The position numbers were made by a program, and so were the translations under genes. A stretch of 64,000 bases of DNA from an uncultured Bacteroidota bacterium (GTDB taxonomy: Bacteria > Bacteroidota > Bacteroidia > Flavobacteriales > Flavobacteriaceae): positions 1 to 64,000 of the forward strand of contig CAILWV010000013.1 of assembly GCA_903838055.1 (NCBI GenBank), in the 5' to 3' direction. Of this stretch, positions 51,754-63,704 are shown piece by piece. Each line of letters opens with the position of its first letter. Positions within the stretch are counted from its first letter, which is position 1. Below the pieces are notes generated by a model that was not told the origin of the DNA, ran no database searches, and worked only from the letters and a program-made list of their open reading frames with translations.

Positions 51754-51807
51754 GGGGTAAAATTACATATTATTTTATTTGGTAGCGAATCGTTTAGTCT
51801 TTTTTTG

Positions 51808-51917
51808 TTGTGATCGTTCCCGCTTTTCGTTCCTATCTGCCATTGCGAGGAACGAAGCAATATCACTACACCTATCATTTGTCGCAATACCAGGATATCC
51901 TCTGTAATCGGGGCTAA
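51808..51917 (-). repeat. dispersed structured repeat family B, copy 3 (reverse orientation)
   Basis: Reverse complement: TTTAGCCCCGATTACAGAGGATATCCTGGTATTGCG...CGCAATGGCAGATAGGAACGAAAAGCGGGAAC. Confidence 0.75.
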
Positions 51918-52046
51918 ATGATTTTCCATTTTTTTATAATTTCATTTTCAAAACAACTAATTTATTAAATTCATTTTATGACATTATTGCAGGCTAAATT
52001 CTTTGGTTGTATTTTTGATTGGAATACTATTCAAAATACAATATAA

Positions 52047-52823
52047 ATGAACGAACACAATCATTTTAAATTCTCTCCAGCAACGTGGATTATTCCAACG
52101 TTCCTTTTGGTCGTGGTTTGGTTTGTATTTTATTTAAATAATACATTTAATTTGCATTTGAATGTTCACGGAATACTACCTAGAACTTTTTCTGGGTTGC
52201 AAGGTGTTATTTTTAGTCCGTTTTTGCATGGCGATATTAATCATATTGCAAGTAATTCATTGCCTCTATTAATATTGACCACTGCTTTAATTTATTTTTA
52301 TCGTGAAGTTTCTCTTAAGGTATTAGTGTTTGGAATTTTACTTTCTGGAATTATTACCTGGATAATTGGTCGTGAATCCTATCATATTGGTGCTAGTAGT
52401 TTGATATATGTATTATTCTCGTTTATTTTTTTTAAAGGAATGATGACACAATATTATAGATTGATGGCTTTGTCCTTGGCAGTTGTGGTATTGTATGGAG
52501 GAATGATTTGGTATGTTTTTCCCGATGTAGATAAGTCAATTTCTTGGGAAGGGCATTTGGCTGGATTGTTAACTGGGTTTGTATTTGCTGTAAGATTTAA
52601 AACTCCAGATTATATAAAGGATATTCAATACGATTGGGAAAAACCTGATTTCAACCCACAAGAAGACCCATTCATGAAACGATTTGATGAAAATGGCAAC
52701 TTTGTAAATCCTCCAAAACCAGAAGAACTAGAAGTGGTGCAAGAAGAAATTGTCTCACCACCGATTCAGTATGTTTATGTTTTTAAGGAAAATAGAGGTG
52801 AAGATCTTGAACAAGGAATCTAG
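52047..52823 (+). CDS. rhomboid family intramembrane protease
   Basis: HGDINHIASNSLPLLIL, ESYHIGASSLIY, WEGHLAGLLTGF. Confidence 0.9.
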   Translation: MNEHNHFKFSPATWIIPTFLLVVVWFVFYLNNTFNLHLNVHGILPRTFSGLQGVIFSPFLHGDINHIASNSLPLLILTTALIYFYREVSLKVLVFGILLSGIITWIIGRESYHIGASSLIYVLFSFIFFKGMMTQYYRLMALSLAVVVLYGGMIWYVFPDVDKSISWEGHLAGLLTGFVFAVRFKTPDYIKDIQYDWEKPDFNPQEDPFMKRFDENGNFVNPPKPEELEVVQEEIVSPPIQYVYVFKENRGEDLEQGI

Positions 52824-52916
52824 TAATTTTCAGTAATTCCAGATGGATGTTAAAATACAAATGGCCCAAATTGTTTTGGGCCATTTGTATTTACGATTTA
52901 ATTTATGAAGATGACT

Positions 52917-53651
52917 TTAACTCCTTTGACGCACTGTTTCATACAAAAAAGCACCACAAGCCACAGAAACATTCAAAGAACCAATAGTTCCGAACATTGG
53001 TAATTTAGCTTTTGCATCAACAATTTTTAATACTGAAGGGTTAATTCCTCTGTCTTCACTTCCCATTATAATGGCAATAGGTTCATTAAGTGAGATGTCA
53101 TAAATACTATCTTCTGTTTTTTCAGTAGCCGCAACGGTTTTGATTCCGCTTCCTTGAAGATAAAAAATAGCATCTTTAATATGATCTACTTTGCAAATTG
53201 GAACATTAAATACAGCTCCTGCAGAAGTTTTTACGGTATCTCCATTTACCGGTGCTGAACCTGTTTTTTGAACGATAATTCCATCTACACCAGTACATTC
53301 GGCAGTTCTAATGATAGCACCAAAGTTTCTTGCATCACTCAATTGATCTAATATTAAAAACAAGGGAATTTTGCCGCTTTCCACTACGCTGTCTACTAAA
53401 GTTTCTAGTTTCACAAACGAAATAGGAGCAATGGTTGCTACTGCGCCTTGGTGGTTATTTGGAGTTAATCTGTTTAATTTTTCAACAGGAACATAAGAGA
53501 AATTGATGCTGTTTTTTTTCATTGCTTTCATCAATTCCTGCATCAATTCACTTTGGGCATCGCTTTGCACGAATACTTTGTCTATTTCTTTTCCTGCATT
53601 TATAGCCTCTATAATTGCTCTAATCCCGAAGATTTGGTTTTCTTTTTCCAT
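52917..53651 (-). CDS. rlmB: 23S rRNA (guanosine-2'-O)-methyltransferase RlmB
   Basis: IFGIRAIIEAINAGKEIDKVF, LDQLSDARNFGAIIRTAE, IIMGSEDRGI, SLNVSVACGAFLYE. Confidence 0.92.
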   Translation of the reverse strand: MEKENQIFGIRAIIEAINAGKEIDKVFVQSDAQSELMQELMKAMKKNSINFSYVPVEKLNRLTPNNHQGAVATIAPISFVKLETLVDSVVESGKIPLFLILDQLSDARNFGAIIRTAECTGVDGIIVQKTGSAPVNGDTVKTSAGAVFNVPICKVDHIKDAIFYLQGSGIKTVAATEKTEDSIYDISLNEPIAIIMGSEDRGINPSVLKIVDAKAKLPMFGTIGSLNVSVACGAFLYETVRQRS

Positions 53652-53737
53652 GTAGCAAAGGTAATCAAATAAGAATTAAAAATTATGAATTAATAATCGT
53701 GCTGGTATTATAAATTTTACTCTCATTGTGTAGTTGT

Positions 53738-55402
53738 TTAAAAACTCGCTTTCAAACTAATATGCACAATAGAGCTAGAGAATTTTATTGCTTGATCTTT
53801 AGTGCTTCCATTTGCATATACTAAATTAAAAAGTCCGTTTTTAGTAAGAAGCCCAAAACCAAAACCAAGTCCAAGAAGATTGCCTTTAATATTAGTCGTT
53901 TTATCTTGAAAATAGGCGTAATCCATAATGGAATGAACATATATACTCGGAGAAAGAACATAGCGATATTCCGAAAGTACTGAAGAAAAAATATTCCCTT
54001 GCAAGGTGTTTTCATTAAATCCGCGAATAGAATTAATTCCACCAAAGCGGTACAGCTCATTCAATATATATGCATCACTTTGTAAATAGTAATTTTGACT
54101 TTTTAGGTTAAGTATGTTTTTCGAATTCAAATATATGTTGTGACTTAAATTCACGCTACCATAAAACTGGAAATTATTTTGAAATTTAGAATCCCTTCTT
54201 CCGGTTCCAATTTTGATATTAAAATTGCTTTTTTCAGGAAATAAATAATCATCGTCTTTGTATTCTACAAATTCAAAATTGCTTGTATAAAATTTATTAG
54301 TATAATCGCTTAACAACAAAGTATTACTATTTTTAATATCGCTTGATTCTGTAGATTGGTATCCAAAATATAACCTAGTGTTGTAATTAAAATAGTAGCC
54401 AAAATCAATTGAAGTTTGGGTGTTTTGATAAGTACTATCTTGCTTAAAAATATTCAACTGCACTTTTATTCCAATCGGACTTTTAAAAACATACGGGATT
54501 TCGGCTCCTACACGAAAAGTCTTTTGGTCCTTTCCATTGCTTTTCCAGTATAATGCCAACTTCTCTCCGCTGTTCATAGCATTATTCAAAGTCAAATCTA
54601 AATACCCATTAAAAATAACTTTCCTGTTTTCATCGTTAGAAAAACCAATAAAGCCATCAAACGAATTCGACTTCGCTTTTTCCATATACACAAAAACCTT
54701 TGTAGAATCTTTAGTAAATAAAATCTCAGGATATTTAGTTTGTTTTACAAACTGAAATTGCCCAATATCTTTATACAATTTCTCTAGATTCTCCTGATTA
54801 AAAATCCGTTTTTTGTACAGCCGTTTCAGGTTGTTTTTATACCCTTCCGGAAACTTATCATATCCGTTAATTACAATATCATTCCACTGTCGTTTCTTGT
54901 CTGAAGTCACTTTCAAATCGGCACTTACAAAATTGGTATGTTTTTTAAGGTTCGTCAACTGCACCTTCGCCATCGAAAATCCTTTGGCTTCCAATTTTCT
55001 CAAAGTTGAATTCAAGAATGTTTCGCTTTGATCAAATGGAATTACAAGCGTATCTTTATTTGCAGTATATAAATCCCAATCTCCAACCTCCAAATTCCTA
55101 CCTATATATATATGTATAAAATTTGTTTTTGCACCTATAGTATATAAGTACAAAAAAGTACTATCGTTTTGCTTTCTACTTTCCAAAACCTCCTGCTCTA
55201 AAAAACCGGCTTGCAACAACTTTTTCGAAAACAAATTCGTCTCGTCCAAAATACCTTTTGCATTTCCAAAAGATTTTGTGTAACCAATTGAATCAATAGC
55301 CTTGGTTTGCAAATCATTCTTTCCAACAATTTTCAAATGCAGTTGCTGCCCAATGCCATTTAGGGAAATTAAAAAAAGAAAAAAGATAAGAATTCTAAGC
55401 AA
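53738..55402 (-). CDS. BamA/ShlB-like outer membrane protein
   Basis: POTRA-like N-terminal half, C-terminal barrel; RFGGINSIRGFNENTLQGNIFS motif. Confidence 0.8.
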   Translation of the reverse strand: MLRILIFFLFLISLNGIGQQLHLKIVGKNDLQTKAIDSIGYTKSFGNAKGILDETNLFSKKLLQAGFLEQEVLESRKQNDSTFLYLYTIGAKTNFIHIYIGRNLEVGDWDLYTANKDTLVIPFDQSETFLNSTLRKLEAKGFSMAKVQLTNLKKHTNFVSADLKVTSDKKRQWNDIVINGYDKFPEGYKNNLKRLYKKRIFNQENLEKLYKDIGQFQFVKQTKYPEILFTKDSTKVFVYMEKAKSNSFDGFIGFSNDENRKVIFNGYLDLTLNNAMNSGEKLALYWKSNGKDQKTFRVGAEIPYVFKSPIGIKVQLNIFKQDSTYQNTQTSIDFGYYFNYNTRLYFGYQSTESSDIKNSNTLLLSDYTNKFYTSNFEFVEYKDDDYLFPEKSNFNIKIGTGRRDSKFQNNFQFYGSVNLSHNIYLNSKNILNLKSQNYYLQSDAYILNELYRFGGINSIRGFNENTLQGNIFSSVLSEYRYVLSPSIYVHSIMDYAYFQDKTTNIKGNLLGLGFGFGLLTKNGLFNLVYANGSTKDQAIKFSSSIVHISLKASF

Positions 55403-55434
55403 TTTTTATTGTTTTTAGGAGCGAAACATTTGGC

Positions 55435-55535
55435 ATAATCAGTAAAGGCAATTCCCGCTTTTCATTACAATCTTTTGTTTCGCTTTAAAGAAAAGCACAA
55501 CAAAAGGATTTTCACTTCAATCGCGGCTAAAGAGC
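55435..55535 (-). repeat. dispersed structured repeat family B, copy 4 (reverse orientation)
   Basis: Reverse complement: TTTAGCCGCGATTGAAGTGAAAATCCTTTTGTTG...AACAAAAGATTGTAATGAAAAGCGGGAATTGCC; the 3' tail extends left to about 55418 and shares ATGTTTCGCTCCTAAAAA with copy 1. Confidence 0.85.
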
Positions 55536-55663
55536 CAATTATTTGAATTTTTGTTATCGTTGTAAAAATAACGTAAATTATACTATTTTAATATAAAATT
55601 ATAAAAACAAGAAATCTTATTGAAAATTAATTAATTATGATTTTTTTATTTAAAAAAAAGTAC

Positions 55664-55671
55664 TACATTTG
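55664..55671 (+). promoter_or_regulatory. -7 box TACATTTG of the str-operon promoter
   Basis: TAnnTTTG about 55 nt upstream of rpsL. Confidence 0.6.
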
Positions 55672-55724
55672 CAACCCCGTAAAAAGCGGGAATTTTATAA
55701 ACAAGTAATTTTTAGTATTTAATT

Positions 55725-56108
55725 ATGCCAACTATTCAACAATTAGTAAGAACAGGAAGAACTCAAATCACTAAGAAGAGTAAATCGGTTGCTTTAGATT
55801 CTTGTCCTCAAAGAAGAGGTGTTTGTACGCGTGTTTACACAACTACTCCAAAAAAACCAAACTCAGCAATGCGTAAAGTAGCGCGTGTACGTTTGACTAA
55901 TGGAAATGAAGTGAATGCTTACATCCCTGGAGAAGGACACAATCTACAAGAGCACTCGATAGTATTAGTGCGAGGCGGAAGAGTAAAAGATTTACCAGGA
56001 GTTAGATACCACATCGTTCGTGGTGCGCTTGATACCTCAGGTGTAGCAGGAAGAACGCAACGTAGATCTAAGTATGGTGCAAAACGTCCAAAAGAGGCGA
56101 AAAAGTAA
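55725..56108 (+). CDS. rpsL: 30S ribosomal protein S12
   Basis: [14 protein letters not shown]...[18 protein letters not shown]. Confidence 0.98.
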
Positions 56109-56133
56109 TTTTTAAAACTCAAAAAGAAAAGAC

Positions 56134-56610
56134 ATGAGAAAAAGAGCAGCAAAGAAAAGACCTCTTTTACCAGATCCAAGGTTTAATGACCAATTGGTAA
56201 CGCGTTTTGTAAACAACTTAATGTGGGACGGTAAAAAGTCAACAGCTTTTAAAGTATTTTATGATGCAATTGACATCGTAGAAGCAAAAAAGAATAATGA
56301 TGAAAAATCATCATTAGAAGTTTGGAAAGATGCGTTAACTAACGTTATGCCTCACGTAGAAGTACGTAGTCGTAGAGTTGGTGGAGCTACATTCCAAATA
56401 CCAATGCAAATCAGACCAGATCGTAAAATCTCTATGGCAATGAAGTGGATGCTTCTTTATGCTCGTAGAAGAAATGAGAAATCAATGGCTCAAAAACTTG
56501 CTTCCGAAATTTTAGCAGCTGCTAAAGAAGAAGGTGCTGCAGTTAAAAAGAGAATGGATACTCACAAGATGGCTGAAGCAAACAAAGCATTCTCACATTT
56601 TAGATTTTAA
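56134..56610 (+). CDS. rpsG: 30S ribosomal protein S7
   Basis: [17 protein letters not shown]. Confidence 0.98.
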   Translation: MRKRAAKKRPLLPDPRFNDQLVTRFVNNLMWDGKKSTAFKVFYDAIDIVEAKKNNDEKSSLEVWKDALTNVMPHVEVRSRRVGGATFQIPMQIRPDRKISMAMKWMLLYARRRNEKSMAQKLASEILAAAKEEGAAVKKRMDTHKMAEANKAFSHFRF

Positions 56611-56621
56611 TACATAGAGAA

Positions 56622-58778
56622 ATGGCTAGAGATTTAAAATTCACGAGAAATATTGGTATTGCAGCACACATTGATGCTGGAAAAACTACTACAACAGAGC
56701 GTATATTATTCTATACTGGAAAATCACACAAAATTGGTGAAGTGCACGATGGTGCTGCAACAATGGACTGGATGGCACAAGAGCAAGAAAGAGGTATTAC
56801 TATTACTTCTGCTGCTACAACTTGTGAATGGAGTTTTCCTACAGAACAAGGTAAACCATTACCAGGTTCAGAAGATTATCACTTTAATATTATTGATACC
56901 CCAGGACACGTTGACTTTACCGTTGAGGTAAATCGTTCTTTACGTGTATTGGATGGTTTAGTTTTCTTGTTTAGTGCTGTGGATGGTGTTGAGCCACAAT
57001 CAGAAACTAACTGGAGACTTGCAGATCAATATAGAGTTCCACGTATGGGATTCGTTAATAAAATGGACCGTCAAGGTTCTAACTTCTTAATGGTTTGTCA
57101 ACAAGTTAGAGATATGTTAAAATCTAACGCTGTTGCAATCACATTGCCTATCGGTGAAGAAAACGATTTTAGAGGTGTTGTTGATTTAGTAAAAAACCAA
57201 GCTATCGTTTGGCATGATGCTACTCAAGGTGCTACTTTTGACGTTGTTGATATTCCAGCTGATATGGTTGCTGAAGTTAAAGAATATAGAGATATCCTTA
57301 TTGAAGCAGTTGCAGATTATGATGAAAACTTGCTTGATAAATATATGGAAGATCCAGATTCTATCACCGAGGATGAAATTAATATTGCTTTAAGAGCTGC
57401 AACTATCGACATGGCTATCATTCCTATGATCGCAGGGTCTTCTTTCAAAAACAAAGGAGTTCAATTCATGTTAGATGCAGTTTGTAAATATTTACCATCT
57501 CCTTTAGATAAAGAAGGTATTGAAGGAATTCATCCTGATGATGCTGATTTATTAGAAGAAGATCAAACTAAAATCTTACGTCGTCCAGATGTAAAAGAGC
57601 CTTTCGCGGCTTTAGCATTTAAAATTGCTACCGATCCTTATGTTGGTCGTTTAGCTTTCTTCCGTGCTTATTCTGGTCGTTTAGATGCTGGTTCTTATAT
57701 CTTGAACACTCGTTCAGGAAATAAAGAAAGAATTTCTCGTATCTACCAAATGCATGCTAACAAACAAAATCCAATCGATTATATCGAAGCTGGAGATATT
57801 GGAGCAGCTGTTGGATTTAAAGATATTAAGACTGGAGATACTATGTGTGATGAAAAACACCCAATTATTCTTGAGTCAATGAAATTCCCAGCGCCTGTAA
57901 TTGGTATCGCAATTGAGCCAAAAACTAAAGCTGACGTTGATAAAATGGGTATGGCTTTAGCAAAATTAGCTGAAGAAGATCCAACATTTACAGTTAGAAC
58001 AGACGAAGCTTCAGGTCAAACTATCATTTCAGGGATGGGTGAGTTACACTTAGATATCCTTGTTGATAGAATGAAACGTGAATTCAAAGTTGAAGTAAAC
58101 CAAGGTGAGCCTCAAGTTGAATATAAAGAAGCTTTCACAAGATCTGCTCAACATAGAGAAACTTACAAAAAACAATCTGGAGGTCGTGGTAAATTCGGTG
58201 ATATCGTATTTAGACTTGAGCCAGCAGATGAAGTTGATGGAAAAACTCCAGTTGGATTGCAATTTGTTAACGAAGTAAAAGGTGGTAACGTTCCTAAAGA
58301 ATATATTCCATCTGTAGAAAAAGGTTTCCGTGAAGCTATGAAAACTGGTCCTTTGGCAGGATACCAAGTAGATAGTTTGAAAGTAACTTTATTAGACGGA
58401 TCTTTTCACCCTGTGGATTCTGATGCTCTTTCTTTTGAATTAGCTGCTAGAATGGGTTATAGAGAAGTTGCTAAAGCTGCCGGAGCTATAATATTAGAGC
58501 CAATCATGAAAATGGAAGTTATTACGCCTGAAGAAAACATGGGAGATATCGTTGGTGATATTAACCGTCGTAGAGGTCAAGTAAACGACATGGGTGATAG
58601 AAATGGTGCTAAAACAATTAAAGCAGACGTGCCATTATCTGAAATGTTTGGATATGTTACTACATTAAGAACTCTTTCATCTGGTAGAGCAACCTCTACT
58701 ATGGAATTTTCTCACTATGCAGAAACACCATCTAATATCTCAGAAGCAGTTATCAAAAAAGCAAAAGGAAACGCATAA
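56622..58778 (+). CDS. fusA: elongation factor G
   Basis: [36 protein letters not shown]. Confidence 0.98.
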   Translation: MARDLKFTRNIGIAAHIDAGKTTTTERILFYTGKSHKIGEVHDGAATMDWMAQEQERGITITSAATTCEWSFPTEQGKPLPGSEDYHFNIIDTPGHVDFTVEVNRSLRVLDGLVFLFSAVDGVEPQSETNWRLADQYRVPRMGFVNKMDRQGSNFLMVCQQVRDMLKSNAVAITLPIGEENDFRGVVDLVKNQAIVWHDATQGATFDVVDIPADMVAEVKEYRDILIEAVADYDENLLDKYMEDPDSITEDEINIALRAATIDMAIIPMIAGSSFKNKGVQFMLDAVCKYLPSPLDKEGIEGIHPDDADLLEEDQTKILRRPDVKEPFAALAFKIATDPYVGRLAFFRAYSGRLDAGSYILNTRSGNKERISRIYQMHANKQNPIDYIEAGDIGAAVGFKDIKTGDTMCDEKHPIILESMKFPAPVIGIAIEPKTKADVDKMGMALAKLAEEDPTFTVRTDEASGQTIISGMGELHLDILVDRMKREFKVEVNQGEPQVEYKEAFTRSAQHRETYKKQSGGRGKFGDIVFRLEPADEVDGKTPVGLQFVNEVKGGNVPKEYIPSVEKGFREAMKTGPLAGYQVDSLKVTLLDGSFHPVDSDALSFELAARMGYREVAKAAGAIILEPIMKMEVITPEENMGDIVGDINRRRGQVNDMGDRNGAKTIKADVPLSEMFGYVTTLRTLSSGRATSTMEFSHYAETPSNISEAVIKKAKGNA

Positions 58779-58789
58779 TTCTAATCAAG

Positions 58790-59095
58790 ATGAGTCAAAA
58801 AATCAGAATAAAATTAAAATCTTACGATCACATGTTGGTAGATAAATCTGCTGAAAAGATTGTAAAAACTGTAAAAAGTACAGGTGCTGTTGTAACAGGT
58901 CCAATTCCGTTGCCAACTCACAAAAAAATATTTACTGTATTACGTTCTCCTCACGTTAATAAAAAATCGAGAGAACAATTTGAAGTTATGTCATACAAAA
59001 GACTAATTGACATTTACAGTTCATCATCAAAAACCATTGATGCTCTAATGAAATTAGAGTTGCCAAGTGGTGTAGAAGTAGAGATTAAAGTATAA
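58790..59095 (+). CDS. rpsJ: 30S ribosomal protein S10
   Basis: [25 protein letters not shown]. Confidence 0.98.
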   Translation: MSQKIRIKLKSYDHMLVDKSAEKIVKTVKSTGAVVTGPIPLPTHKKIFTVLRSPHVNKKSREQFEVMSYKRLIDIYSSSSKTIDALMKLELPSGVEVEIKV

Positions 59096-59118
59096 TTCTA
59101 CTTTTAAAAATTTAAGTT

Positions 59119-59156
59119 TTAAGTATTAGAATTTTTAATATAATTCTAATACTTAA
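59119..59156 (+). promoter_or_regulatory. 15-bp perfect inverted repeat in the rpsJ-rplC gap
   Basis: TTAAGTATTAGAATT...AATTCTAATACTTAA with 8-nt loop, not followed by a U tract. Confidence 0.5.
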
Positions 59157-59204
59157 TTCTTATAAAGATTTAAAATCAATTTATTAATTAATAATTAGTT
59201 TACT

Positions 59205-59822
59205 ATGTCTGGGTTAATTGGAAGAAAAATCGGCATGACTAGCATTTTCGACGAGAACGGGAAAAACATTCCTTGTACTGTGATCGAAGCTGGGCCTTGT
59301 GTCGTTACCCAAGTCAGAACCATTGCGGTTGACGGGTATGAAGCCTTGCAACTTGGTTTCGATGACAAAACAGAAAAACACGCAACTAAAGCTGACTTAG
59401 GTCACTTTAAAAAAGCTGGTACTTCTGCAAAAAAGAAAGTCGTTGAATTCCAAAGTTTTGAAGGAGAGTTTAAACTTGGTGATAATATCACCGTAGATGT
59501 TTTCAGCGAAGGAGAGTTTGTTGATGTACAAGGAGTATCAAAAGGTAAAGGTTTTCAAGGGGTTGTTAAACGTCACGGTTTTGGTGGTGTTGGACAGGCA
59601 ACTCACGGTCAACATAACCGTTTAAGAGCGCCAGGTTCCGTAGGAGCATCTTCTTATCCATCACGTGTATTCAAAGGAATGCGCATGGCAGGAAGAATGG
59701 GTGGTGATAATGTTAAAGTACAAAATCTTAGAGTTTTGAAAGTAGTTTCTGAAAAGAACTTGCTTGTTGTTAAAGGAGCTATTCCTGGATGCAAAAACTC
59801 TTATGTAATCATTCAGAAGTAA
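59205..59822 (+). CDS. rplC: 50S ribosomal protein L3
   Basis: [32 protein letters not shown]. Confidence 0.98.
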   Translation: MSGLIGRKIGMTSIFDENGKNIPCTVIEAGPCVVTQVRTIAVDGYEALQLGFDDKTEKHATKADLGHFKKAGTSAKKKVVEFQSFEGEFKLGDNITVDVFSEGEFVDVQGVSKGKGFQGVVKRHGFGGVGQATHGQHNRLRAPGSVGASSYPSRVFKGMRMAGRMGGDNVKVQNLRVLKVVSEKNLLVVKGAIPGCKNSYVIIQK

Positions 59823-60451
59823 TGGAAGTAAAAGTTTTAGATATCAAAGGAAAAGATACTGGAAGAAAAGTACAACTTTCTGATTCAGTATTCGGTATAG
59901 AGCCAAATAAACACGCAGTATATCTTGATGTTAAGCAATACTTAGCTAATCAAAGACAAGGGACTCATAAAGCTAAAGAAAGAGCTGAAGTTGCTGGAAG
60001 TACTCGTAAGATTAAAAAGCAAAAAGGTACAGGTACTGCCCGTGCTGGTAGTGCTAAGAACCCTTTATTCAAAGGTGGGGGTACAGTTTTTGGTCCAAGA
60101 CCAAGAAGTTACTCTTTTAAATTGAATAAAAGTTTAAAGAGATTAGCAAGAAGATCTGCATTCTCTTTAAAAGCAAAAGAATCTAATTTAATAGTAGTTG
60201 AAGATTTTACTTTTGATACTCCAAACACAAAAAACTTTTTATCAGTTTTAAGTGCTTTAGGGTTAGAAAACAAAAAATCTTTATTTGTGTTGGGTGATTC
60301 AAATAAAAATGTATATTTGTCGTCACGCAATTTAAAAGCTTCTAATGTAGTAACTAACTCAGAATTAAGCACTTACGCAATTTTACATGCGAATAATTTA
60401 GTGTTATTAGAGGGTTCTTTAGAAGGAATTGAAGATAATTTAAGTAAATAA
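59822..60451 (+). CDS. rplD: 50S ribosomal protein L4
   Basis: [17 protein letters not shown]; start overlaps rplC stop (TAATG). Confidence 0.97.
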   Translation: MEVKVLDIKGKDTGRKVQLSDSVFGIEPNKHAVYLDVKQYLANQRQGTHKAKERAEVAGSTRKIKKQKGTGTARAGSAKNPLFKGGGTVFGPRPRSYSFKLNKSLKRLARRSAFSLKAKESNLIVVEDFTFDTPNTKNFLSVLSALGLENKKSLFVLGDSNKNVYLSSRNLKASNVVTNSELSTYAILHANNLVLLEGSLEGIEDNLSK

Positions 60452-60457
60452 CAAGCC

Positions 60458-60748
60458 ATGAGTATACTAGTTAAGCCTATTATTACAGAAAAAATCACCA
60501 AAGAAGGTGAACTTTTCAATCGTTTTGGTTTCGTTGTAGATAAAAAAGCAAACAAAGTACAAATTAAGAAAGCTGTAGAAGCTACTTACGGAGTATCTGT
60601 TGTAAATGTAAATACAATGAATGTTAGACCAGATAGAACTACTAAATACACTAAAAGTGGATTGATAAGTGGAAAGTCAAATGCTTACAAAAAAGCAATT
60701 GTTCAAGTACAAGAAGGAGAAACAATAGATTTTTACAACAATATCTAA
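60458..60748 (+). CDS. rplW: 50S ribosomal protein L23
   Basis: PIITEKITKEGELFNRFGFVVDKKANKVQIKKAVE. Confidence 0.97.
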   Translation: MSILVKPIITEKITKEGELFNRFGFVVDKKANKVQIKKAVEATYGVSVVNVNTMNVRPDRTTKYTKSGLISGKSNAYKKAIVQVQEGETIDFYNNI

Positions 60749-60757
60749 TAAACAAAG

Positions 60758-61582
60758 ATGTCAGTAAGAAAATTAAAACCTATTACCCCGGGTCAGCGAT
60801 TTAGAGTTGTTAATGGTTTTGACGCCATTACAACTGATAAGCCGGAGCGTTCATTGATCGCACCGATAAAAAACTCAGGAGGTAGAAATAGTCAAGGAAA
60901 AATGACCATGCGTTACACAGGCGGTGGTCACAAACAAAGATATCGTATCATTGATTTTAAAAGAACTAAAGTTGGAATTCCAGCTACAGTAAAATCAATT
61001 GAGTATGATCCAAACAGAACTGCTTTTATCGCATTATTATGGTATGCCGACGGAGAGAAAACATATATTGTTGCTCAAAACGGTTTACAAGTAGGACAAA
61101 CTGTAATGTCAGGCGAAGTTGCTACTCCAGAAATAGGAAATACTTTACCGTTAAGTAAAATTCCTTTAGGAACTGTAATTTCATGTATTGAATTACGTCC
61201 AGGTCAAGGAGCTACTATCGCAAGAAGTGCAGGTACTTTTGCTCAATTAATGGCAAGAGATGGTAAATATGCAACAATTAAAATGCCGTCTGGTGAAACA
61301 AGATTAATCTTGTTAACTTGTTCTGCAACAATTGGAGCTGTATCTAATTCTGATCATCAATTAATTGTATCTGGTAAAGCAGGTAGAACAAGATGGTTAG
61401 GAAGAAGACCAAGAACTAGACCAGTAGCTATGAATCCTGTCGATCACCCAATGGGTGGTGGTGAAGGTCGTTCATCTGGAGGTCACCCACGTTCTAGAAA
61501 AGGTCTTCCTGCTAAAGGTTATAGAACTCGTTCTAAAGTTAACCCGAGTAATAAGTATATTGTTGAACGCAGAAAGAAATAA
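60758..61582 (+). CDS. rplB: 50S ribosomal protein L2
   Basis: [36 protein letters not shown]. Confidence 0.98.
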   Translation: MSVRKLKPITPGQRFRVVNGFDAITTDKPERSLIAPIKNSGGRNSQGKMTMRYTGGGHKQRYRIIDFKRTKVGIPATVKSIEYDPNRTAFIALLWYADGEKTYIVAQNGLQVGQTVMSGEVATPEIGNTLPLSKIPLGTVISCIELRPGQGATIARSAGTFAQLMARDGKYATIKMPSGETRLILLTCSATIGAVSNSDHQLIVSGKAGRTRWLGRRPRTRPVAMNPVDHPMGGGEGRSSGGHPRSRKGLPAKGYRTRSKVNPSNKYIVERRKK

Positions 61583-61592
61583 TTAGATAGAT

Positions 61593-61871
61593 ATGGCACG
61601 TTCATTAAAAAAAGGACCTTTTGTACACTACAAATTAGATAAGAAAGTTCAAGAAAATATTGAAAAAGGAAACAAAGGTGTTGTTAAGACTTGGTCTAGA
61701 GCATCTATGATAACTCCTGATTTCGTAGGACAAACTATCGCAGTACACAATGGTCGTCAATTTGTTCCGGTTTATGTAACTGAGAACATGGTAGGACACA
61801 AATTAGGAGAGTTTTCACCAACTAGATCTTTTAGAGGTCACGCTGGAGCAAAAAATAAAGGTAAAAAATAA
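61593..61871 (+). CDS. rpsS: 30S ribosomal protein S19
   Basis: [19 protein letters not shown]. Confidence 0.98.
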   Translation: MARSLKKGPFVHYKLDKKVQENIEKGNKGVVKTWSRASMITPDFVGQTIAVHNGRQFVPVYVTENMVGHKLGEFSPTRSFRGHAGAKNKGKK

Positions 61872-61875
61872 GAAG

Positions 61876-62286
61876 ATGGGAGTTCGTAAAAGAGAAACAG
61901 CAGACGCAAGAAAAGAGGCTAATAAGTCTATAGCTTTTGCAAAATTGAATAACTGCCCTACTTCACCTAGAAAAATGCGCTTAGTAGCAGACTTGGTAAG
62001 AGGTCAGAAAGTGGAAAGAGCTTTAAATATATTAAGATTTAGCTCCAAAGAAGCTTCAAGAAAATTAGAGAAATTAGTATTATCTGCAATCAACAATTGG
62101 GAGCAGAAAAATGCAGATGGAAATGTTTCTGAAGCAGGCTTATTTGTAAAAGAAATCCGTGTTGATGGTGGAATGATGTTGAAAAGACTTCGTCCAGCTC
62201 CACAAGGAAGAGCACACAGAATTAGAAAGCGTTCTAATCACGTTACAATCGTATTAGGACAAGTAGATAACACACAAAGCAATTAA
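61876..62286 (+). CDS. rplV: 50S ribosomal protein L22
   Basis: [23 protein letters not shown]. Confidence 0.97.
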   Translation: MGVRKRETADARKEANKSIAFAKLNNCPTSPRKMRLVADLVRGQKVERALNILRFSSKEASRKLEKLVLSAINNWEQKNADGNVSEAGLFVKEIRVDGGMMLKRLRPAPQGRAHRIRKRSNHVTIVLGQVDNTQSN

Positions 62287-62291
62287 TTAAG

Positions 62292-63047
62292 ATGGGACAA
62301 AAGACAAATCCAATAGGAAACAGACTTGGTATCATCAGAGGATGGGACTCTAACTGGTATGGTGGAAATGATTACGGTGATAAAATCGCTGAAGATTATA
62401 AAATCAGAAAGTATATCCATGCTCGTTTATCAAAAGCTAGTGTATCAAAAGTAATTATCGAGAGAACTCTAAAACTTGTAACCGTTACTATCACTACTGC
62501 AAGACCTGGTATTATTATCGGGAAAGGTGGTCAAGAGGTAGACAAGTTAAAAGAAGAACTTAAGAAAGTTACCGACAAAGAAGTTCAAATCAATATCTTT
62601 GAAATTAAAAGACCTGAGTTAGATGCTTATTTAGTTGCAACAAGTATTGCTCGTCAAATTGAAAGTCGTATTTCTTACAGAAGAGCTATTAAAATGGCTA
62701 TCGCTGCATCCATGAGAATGAATGCTGAAGGAATTAAAGTTTTAATTTCTGGTCGTTTGAACGGAGCTGAAATGGCGCGTTCAGAAGGTTTTAAAGAAGG
62801 TAGAATTCCATTGTCAACTTTCAGAGCTGATATTGATTATGCTTTGGCAGAAGCGCATACTACTTATGGTAGAATGGGTATCAAAGTGTGGATCATGAAA
62901 GGTGAAGTGTACGGAAAACGTGATTTATCTCCACTAGTTGGAATGGATAAAAAACAAGCTTCTGGCGGTAAAGGTGGAGATTCTCCTAGAGGAGACAGAA
63001 AACCTTTTAACAAAGGAGGAAAACCAGATGCACGTAAAAGAAAGTAA
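62292..63047 (+). CDS. rpsC: 30S ribosomal protein S3
   Basis: [25 protein letters not shown]. Confidence 0.98.
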   Translation: MGQKTNPIGNRLGIIRGWDSNWYGGNDYGDKIAEDYKIRKYIHARLSKASVSKVIIERTLKLVTVTITTARPGIIIGKGGQEVDKLKEELKKVTDKEVQINIFEIKRPELDAYLVATSIARQIESRISYRRAIKMAIAASMRMNAEGIKVLISGRLNGAEMARSEGFKEGRIPLSTFRADIDYALAEAHTTYGRMGIKVWIMKGEVYGKRDLSPLVGMDKKQASGGKGGDSPRGDRKPFNKGGKPDARKRK

Positions 63048-63066
63048 TTTTTTAAATTAAAGAAAA

Positions 63067-63492
63067 ATGTTACAGCCTAAAAGAACAAAATACCGTAAGG
63101 TACAAAAAGGTAGAATGAAAGGTCTTTCCCAAAGAGGACATGCACTTTCAAGTGGAATGTTTGGAATTAAATCTGTACATGAAAAAGGTATGTTTTTAAC
63201 TTCACGTCAAATTGAAGCTGCGCGTATTGCTGCAACTCGTTTTATGAAAAGAGAAGGACAACTTTGGATTAATGTATTTCCAGACAAACCTATAACAAAG
63301 AAACCTCTTGAGGTACGTATGGGTAAAGGTAAAGGTGCCGTTGAATATTGGGCTGCCGTTGTTAAACCCGGGAAAATTATGTTTGAAGTTGGAGGAGTGC
63401 CTTTGGCAGTTGCAAAAGAGGCTTTACGTCTTGCAGCACAAAAACTTCCAGTAAAAACTAAATTTGTTATCGCTAGAGATTTCGAAGCATAA
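63067..63492 (+). CDS. rplP: 50S ribosomal protein L16
   Basis: [19 protein letters not shown]. Confidence 0.98.
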   Translation: MLQPKRTKYRKVQKGRMKGLSQRGHALSSGMFGIKSVHEKGMFLTSRQIEAARIAATRFMKREGQLWINVFPDKPITKKPLEVRMGKGKGAVEYWAAVVKPGKIMFEVGGVPLAVAKEALRLAAQKLPVKTKFVIARDFEA

Positions 63493-63504
63493 TATATATA
63501 AATT

Positions 63505-63693
63505 ATGAAACAATCAGAAGTTATTAGTCTGTCTACAGCTGAGTTACAAGTTAAACTTAGTCAAGTAAAGAAAACATATGCTGAATTAAAAACCGCTCAC
63601 GCTATTTCACCAATTCAAAACCCACTTCAAATTAAAACAATGAGAAGAGTGGTTGCGAGATTGGCAACGGAATTAAGCAAAAGAGAATTGTAA
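63505..63693 (+). CDS. rpmC: 50S ribosomal protein L29
   Basis: 62-aa L29-like sequence in canonical position. Confidence 0.95.
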   Translation: MKQSEVISLSTAELQVKLSQVKKTYAELKTAHAISPIQNPLQIKTMRRVVARLATELSKREL

Positions 63694-63704
63694 TCTGCTG
63701 AAAG

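Noticed and set aside
58050-58367. 105-aa minus-strand ORF inside fusA
   Set aside because: Antisense to EF-G; frequent open antisense frames are expected there.
58778-58790. Missing tuf between fusA and rpsJ as a possible deletion
   Set aside because: fusA directly followed by rpsJ-rplC is, to my knowledge, an ordinary arrangement in Bacteroidota.
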